Positions 58,252 to 64,000 of a stretch of DNA of 64,000 bases are shown piece by piece. Below the pieces are notes generated by a model, which had not been told where the DNA came from, made no database searches, and worked only from the letters and a program-made list of their open reading frames with translations. A program made the translations under genes and the position numbers. Within the stretch, counting starts at the first letter, position 1. Each line of letters opens with the position of its first letter. Source of the DNA: Drechslerella dactyloides (Eukaryota > Ascomycota > Orbiliomycetes > Orbiliales > Orbiliaceae); NCBI GenBank assembly GCA_020064725.1, contig JAGTWJ010000010.1, positions 1,612,001 to 1,676,000 of the forward strand, read 5' to 3'.

Positions 58252-61200
58252 CTAGTCTTCGTTGCTATCCTGCCCGAAATCGAACCGTCCGACTGGCGCC
58301 TTATGCGCTGAACGAGGGAACGTGCCAACAGGCGACGTTAACTCGGAGCTAGGCAGGCTGTCGTGCAGTTTGGCCGAGTATAGAGCGTCATTGGGAAGGT
58401 ATGTAGAGTACAACGGGAGTACAGTCGCGCTTCGGCTCGCAAACGGGCGCTTTTGCAGGGAGAGCGGCGAGTCGGTAGTTCGGGCGCTGTGAACAGGTGT
58501 TGATACCGTATAGCTGGCCGGTGATGACACCATACCGGCTGCTTGATCAGAGAAATATGCTGCCACGGGAGACTCCTCTCCGCCATGGTCATCTAGCGAT
58601 TCCGGTAACTGGAATGGATCTTCGTCTTCGCTGCTGCCGGCAAGCGCGCCAGACTCGTCCTCCGCATCGGCAGGATCTAGCTCTGAAGATGGTGTTTGCC
58701 GCACCAGACGATATCGACTGCCTGTCCTCCGCAGCGGGAACCCTGTGGCCTCGTCGGTATACTGCTTGGTCATCTTTGGGCTTTCGATGTGCGCACTGCT
58801 CCTATTGGACCCCGACGAGTTGGATGGTGGCTTGATGGTGGCGACCTTGGCCGAGTTCATGCTGAGGGAAGATCTCGAGGAGTTTGGCGACCCAGGGGGC
58901 TTGCCAGCGGTTGCGTCGAAGTAGCCCTTGTCGGTTCCCAGGTTCCGTGTGAACGCCGGCGAGAACTGGGGAAGCTGCGGTGGACCGGTGCTGTGCGACC
59001 TGCCACGCGTTGTGGGGGGTGGATAACTCAGGCGACTATGCAACTGCGCTTCGAAAGATGCAACGATCGGGAGAGCGGGAGGCGGCGGAGGCGGCGAAAA
59101 CAGCGCGAATTCGCTGGGGTCTCCGGTTACCGGCCGCTTCCTCGAGGTGTTTGGAGTCCTGCTCTGCGGTAGATAATCGTTGCTCCTGTCATTTTTGTTG
59201 GCTTCATTGGTATTCAATCGAAGATCTGACAAGGAGCCACTAAACACGACCTTTGTGCGGAGCTGGTGAATACATCGGTCGAGAGCGAGCTCGATCGCGC
59301 AGCAGTTCCGGATTCGGCTAAGCCGCGGCCATGTCGCCTTCTCTCCTCTCAGACTGGCCTCGATCATGAATTCGGGAGTCGGGTTTCTGATGAGCTTCTG
59401 TAGATCTGCGACCGGGACTTCGGGGAATATGGTGATGTCACCGGCATATTTTTGCGACAGGATCGATTTCGCCTTGGTCAGCGAAGTTGTGAAGATTCCC
59501 ATCTCGGCCAACACATTGATTCTGTGGAGAGCTTCTCCCATGGCCAAAGATACGATGGTTGACTTCCAGCCCTCGTAGGTGTTCCCTTGGCTCCCGGAAG
59601 ATTGACTACTAAGAGGTCGCGAAGGCTCCTTCTCGAGGAATGGGACGACGTGCGGATTAACCTGTGAGACGATAAAATGGTTCACGTTGAACATCTCAGC
59701 TAGTCGTGTCATCGGCAGATCGTTGTCTATGGAGCCATCGATCCATTTTTGTGGAGACGCGTTCCAGGGCTCTGCCAGGCCAGTCTTCGGATTCTTTGCG
59801 AGAACGGAGACGGGAGTGAAGAGTATCGGCAGGGAACACGAAGCAGCCCTGCATCGCAAGGATTAGAAATTGCAATTGAGCATAGGAATAAAGACAAGGT
59901 GACTTACACAGCAGACCAGACCAAGACATTGGGAGCAGTTAGATAGTTGAGCAGCTGAGGTAACTCATAGACGCTAGCCGGAGATACGCAGATGTTCAAT
60001 ATCCGTCTTGTCCGGTTATATGCCTCTTGAAACGTGATGTCTCCAAGCAGGCTTCGCATTACCCTCGTCAGATTGGCGATATCGATCCAGGCGCCAATTT
60101 TGAGCAGTCTGCTAACTCTTGCAAACACACCCTCAGGCTCTGTAACGCGATCGAAAACATCGAGCTCGCCATAGGGGAAGTTTTCGAGAGTATGGGGTAT
60201 TTCGTTGTCGGTTCTGACGCAGAGGACGCTGGCGACGATGGCACCTGCCGAGGCACCAGATATGATACGAGGCAGAAGATCGGCTTCCCAGAGTGACTTC
60301 AAGACGCCGATGTGGGTCATGCCGAAAGTCGCCCCGCCGGACAAAAGAAGGGCCGTTCTTCCGAATGACTGGCGAGTGGCAACCAGGGATTCCAGTATCT
60401 TCTTGGGCGAGAGCTGAGGATCAGACGAATGGGGTGCGTTTGTCAAGGCATCAAGAGTCGCAAGGGTGGTTTCGATGTACGATTCGATTAGGTACTTTGT
60501 CCCTGTGTAAGAATGGCGGTAGAGCTGGGGAGACGAGCAAGCGGATTGGCTGTCAGTATCTTATCTCTTCGGTAAGATAGAAGCTGCAAGAGCTGTATGC
60601 ACCTCGTATCGAAGAACAGAAAACAGGACAGTGCGCATCGACACGTACCTCGACATTACCCATGCCTCCCAGGTGTCTGGTCAGAGTGGTCCGCACCAGG
60701 AATAACATTCTTCCGATGTCGCCGCTAATCCTGGCATCCTCGAGTTGGTCGAGTCGCGCCTTGACCTGATCCGCATCATATTCCGAGGAGTCAGACTCCG
60801 CCTTCCACCAATTGTTGCCGTCGAGCTCGTCCAATAAGGTCGCCGCTTCGATCCATTCCGCGTGGGTTTTCGCCTGCGATAAACGTGGGTCAGCAATGTC
60901 CACCACATCATCGTGTCTTGCGTAACTCTGGTATGCCAAGCGGTCCCACTCATGCAGGTCCAGCGCAAAGCGAGGGTTTTTCGAGAGGGGGGCGGGAGAA
61001 GAGGGAAGCGAGGGAACGAAAGAGAACCCGAGGAATGCGACAGCTGGCAGCACAAGGGAAGTCGCTCACATTCTTGAGACGAGCTTGCAGGACCAGCCTC
61101 TGCTTGCCGACCTCATCGAGGGCAAAGTTCCGGATCGCGTCGCCTGGATGCTTGACGAGGTTCAGCAGAGGGTTCAGGACCGATTTAGGCGGCGATGATG

Positions 61201-61309
61201 AGGGTGATGATGATGTTGGTTTGCCGCCTTTGGAGTGTTTCTGCGTTGGACTGGCGCAGGCACCGGAGCCCGGCAGATGGATGAGAGGTTGCTGGCGAAA
61301 AAAAGCCAT
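58252..61309 (-). CDS. patatin-like triacylglycerol lipase (Tgl4/Tgl5 type)
   Basis: Four exons, 61309-61070, 60873-60649, 60524-59908 and 59848-58252, give 892 aa. The N-terminus has ARLKN joined across a 196-nt intron to AKTHAEWIEAATLLDELDGNNWW, the usual lead-in to the lipase domain. GGMGNVELYRHSYTGTKYLIESYIE follows. The patatin core shows LLLSGGATFGMTHIGVLKSL (oxyanion GG), GASAG with Ser about 247, and WIDGSIDND with the Asp of the dyad at about 398. Tgl4/Tgl5 act on lipid droplets and also have phospholipase or lysophospholipid acyltransferase activity in yeast. The last 350 residues are Ser/Pro-rich and probably regulatory, with many phosphorylation-like sites. This tail is long compared with yeast, which is usual in filamentous fungi. 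Confidence 0.92.
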
Positions 61310-64000
61310 GATGACTATGAAAGACTCGGGCGTCTAGAGACTGTAGACAGGACTCCGCATTCTCTGGAGGGCGAAGAGTGGGAAGCCCAGCTTCCGGTTT
61401 TCGTGCTCCTTTGTCGTCGTCGTCGTCGATGTCGGCGAGCCCGAGGTTGTTGATGTTTCGTCCGAAGTCTCCGTTTGCTTCGTGCGAGTGGCGCCCTGGA
61501 CGAACGACGCAAACGACACTCTCCTGCACTTCGACGTAATGACCCACGAAAGAACGGATCGCGATCTTGGAACAGGACAAAGAAGGATGAGACAGCGGGG
61601 GCGGAGAGGAAGGAGGAGACGTCGTCGAAGGGGCGCGAGGGCAACAGGCGGTTTAAATTACGCCATCCGATATAGCCAGCAGAGCTAAGATTTCCGTTGG
61701 GGGTCCGACTGAGAGCTTCTTTCCTTTCCACGGCGCGCGAACCGGCGGGACTGTAAGGTTTTGGCACTACGTCAACAGCATCGGGCAGGAGCTTCCGGCC
61801 TCTTTAAGCTTCCCAGCGCGGGCTCAGCGGTTCACCGCCAGGGGAGCTGGCTGCGAGCATGCTCCGCTTTGCGCATGACATGTAAGATCATTTCATGGCA
61901 TGGCTGGCCGGGAACTGCCCGGGGCAGCGCTCGCGAAGCCTGCAGATTCGCATATTTGCATTGTTCCGTGCGGCGTCCAGTCGTCGTACGGCGTCTTTTG
62001 CTCGCTTGGCGGCCGTCCAGTTGGATTTTACGACGGGTCAAGTGAGCACTCTCCGATTCAGGCAAGATCCTGTCACGACATTGTGGGCTCGATGTCATGA
62101 GGAAAAATCTTCCACGCATCGGCGCGTAGATTCATTCCTCAGCGTGGCAGTCATAGATCGATCGATCCCATATCGTGTCCGGATTGACGGTCGTGCACTG
62201 AGCCTTTCTCCCTTTCTCAGCCGCGACGGTCCAAGAAGGAATGGATTCGAGAGGTGAGCGCGGGATAATGTCATATCGTACGATATCTCGTCTGAACAAA
62301 TGTGGACGATATCGATCCACAGATGCATATTCCATGGGCTGCATGCATGCACTGTTCGACGCAGGAAAGCCTTCTTCCCCCGCACTCGCATGTCCTGGCA
62401 GAAACAATCTCCCCCATGAATCGCCCCGGAGTTACATTCATCCAGGCATGCACTGCCTACCAGTTACCCCAAACCAAGTCACCCCGCATGTCGCAGTTCC
62501 CCCCGGTTCAGAGATCTCGAGTCCATTCAGGGCTCCCATGTCCGTCCGAGGGCCGGCTGGCACACTTGGGGCCACTTCGATCTGCCGGTTTTGGAATTCA
62601 AACCTCGACGTCTGACGAGCTCTGCAAAACCACAAAGCCCGGGCCATATCCCTTGCATTGACAATTCGATTGCTCGTTATCCCGTTAAGTAATCGTAGAG
62701 CGTTGCCACCTGTCTACCCTTTAACCCCGCTCGACAGCTTGAGCCGGCCTCTGCGAAACCTGGCGTGTTCTCCGATAAGACTTCATTTAGAGTTAGCAGC
62801 ATCGAATCGTGGAGGGCAAACGTAGCCAGCCGCAGGAGGGTTCAAAAGTTCTTGGGAGGGTGTGTTGCGGGGGTCACAAGGCCGCTCTCTCACATGCTTG
62901 CGCAATTGCGCTGCCTACCAGTCAGCAATCGCAGTTCATTCTCTGATCTCAGAAAATAGTAGCTTCATGACTACCGTTCCGTCTGGACGGGAAAGACGTT
63001 ACCTAAATGCCTCCACCATCTTCGCGAAATTCGGGGACCTTGAGGCATCGTGGGAAGGTCATCTGTCCAAAAGACGGGACATCGATATCGATACCTAGGA
63101 GTACAGATATAGATAACAGCTTCGCTTCCTTGCTTTATCGGCGAGGGAATGCTGATAGCTTGATCGGGCGCTGGTTCAAAATCAGTATAACTCTCCAAGC
63201 TAAGCCCTCGTCTTTATCACAAGCCTCAAGGGCGCCGGTTTCTCCGTGGAGCAGATAGCCACATACCTTTAACGTTCAGCACAAGTTCAAATATAATACA
63301 CCTAACAATCGCGATGCTCTAAATATAAGTATAATAATAGTAGTGCGCATGTGGACAGACATGCTCGGGAACGTCATTTGCGGCAGCGAAAGTCATGCTG
63401 CCTGCTGACAAGGGTTCTATTGAATAGAATAGCCTTGACGTGCATGCAGACGATAATGATATTGCATTGCTTGCTGGGAGCATAGACTCGCTACCCGGTC
63501 GAAATCATGCAGGTCAACTTAAACTGCTAGTTGAATGCATTTGCATCGAACTTGAAGATGATTTATGATTAGTAATGATTAGAGAGTTTCCAAGCCTTCC
63601 CGTGCTATGTCGAGTCAGGACCAACTATGATATTGAAGCTGCGTTATCCATATCAGCGATTTTCTCACTCGCCTTTAAAGCTTTGGAAATTTGATAATGT
63701 ATCTGCAAGATGATGTAGAGTATCGACATACTTGGAATCCGTAGCCTGCCTCATACCGTCTATTCGGGCCGGATGGGAGGCTCGAGGACTCGTTGCATGG
63801 TCAAGACGCCGACGCACCAACAAGCGTACTGCTTTACTACTGCAGCAGGACTTCGAACGGCCAGTCAACGGTTGCTGGGCATAGACATGCGGCACTTCGT
63901 CTCCACACGTGTGGACCAATAGCCCCAGCTATGGTTCCCCGGCTGAGATATTTTCCGTAATTTTCTCGACAAACAAGCCTAATAGTCACGTTAGACTGTT
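61310..64000. other. lipase promoter and gene-poor end of the window
   Basis: The first few hundred bases are GC-rich promoter or leader of the lipase gene. Beyond about 61.8 kb no frame on either strand looks coding. One 84-aa minus-strand frame (63665-63919) lacks recognisable features. The right edge could hold part of a gene outside the window. Confidence 0.4.

Noticed and set aside
63665..63919. Minus-strand 84-aa frame with a GTATGT donor and a nearby AG
   Set aside because: The spliced product ends at once and has no recognisable sequence. It could be the edge of a gene outside the window, but this cannot be shown.
1..64000. CRISPR arrays, prophage, rRNA genes or intact transposons
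   Set aside because: No regularly spaced repeats, terminal repeats with a transposase, or rRNA-like sequence were seen, and the gene structure is eukaryotic.

Overview
The window is nuclear DNA of a filamentous ascomycete (Pezizomycotina). This follows from short spliceosomal introns (about 22 to 110 nt, GTNNGT donors, TACTAAC-like branch sites), from long Q/P/S-rich extensions on conserved proteins, and from typical filamentous-fungal families: a fungal STAND/NLR protein, a fungal STAND N-terminal domain joined to ankyrin repeats, a CorA-like channel, Atg28, and a membrane-anchored cupredoxin. The class or genus cannot be told from the sequence alone.

Left third (1-17.3 kb): a BTB-domain gene; a pair of small diverged paralogues (the 'MPCK' family) with a third relic; a seven-exon CorA-like transporter gene (minus); a four-exon FAT1-type very-long-chain acyl-CoA synthetase gene (minus); an ankyrin gene with a fungal STAND N-terminal domain (minus); a tRNA gene with an unusually long intron (minus); and a gene of unknown function with a possible degenerate RNase H-like region (plus).

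Middle (17.3-30.4 kb): mostly gene-poor and stop-rich DNA. It is broken by a membrane-anchored cupredoxin gene (22.7-24.9 kb) and a membrane-tethered alpha/beta hydrolase gene (27.9-29.3 kb).

Core block (30.4-46.6 kb): a dense, GC-richer, all-plus-strand run of housekeeping genes. These are the proteasome subunit Rpn2, autophagy protein Atg28, an endonuclease/exonuclease/phosphatase-fold hydrolase, a MARVEL-type membrane protein, a WDR68/DCAF7-like WD40 protein, and the haem A pathway enzyme Cox10.

Right third (47-64 kb): a small unknown basic/acidic protein; a seven-exon STAND/NLR gene of about 1,495 aa (SesB-like alpha/beta-hydrolase, NACHT, 11 WD40 repeats); two small putative proteins, one with an AT-hook; a BAHD/HXXXD acyltransferase gene; and a patatin-like triacylglycerol lipase gene of the Tgl4/Tgl5 type (minus). 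The last 2.7 kb shows no convincing gene.

The genes do not form one pathway. Two themes recur: self/non-self or stress-sensing architectures (the NLR and the STAND-ankyrin gene) and lipid metabolism (Fat1-like synthetase, Tgl-like lipase, the phosphodiesterase-fold protein). The best candidates for follow-up are the NLR with a Cys at the hydrolase nucleophile position, the tRNA with an intron of about 100 nt, and several enzymes whose signature catalytic residues are replaced. All exon models were built by hand from splice signals and frame continuity.
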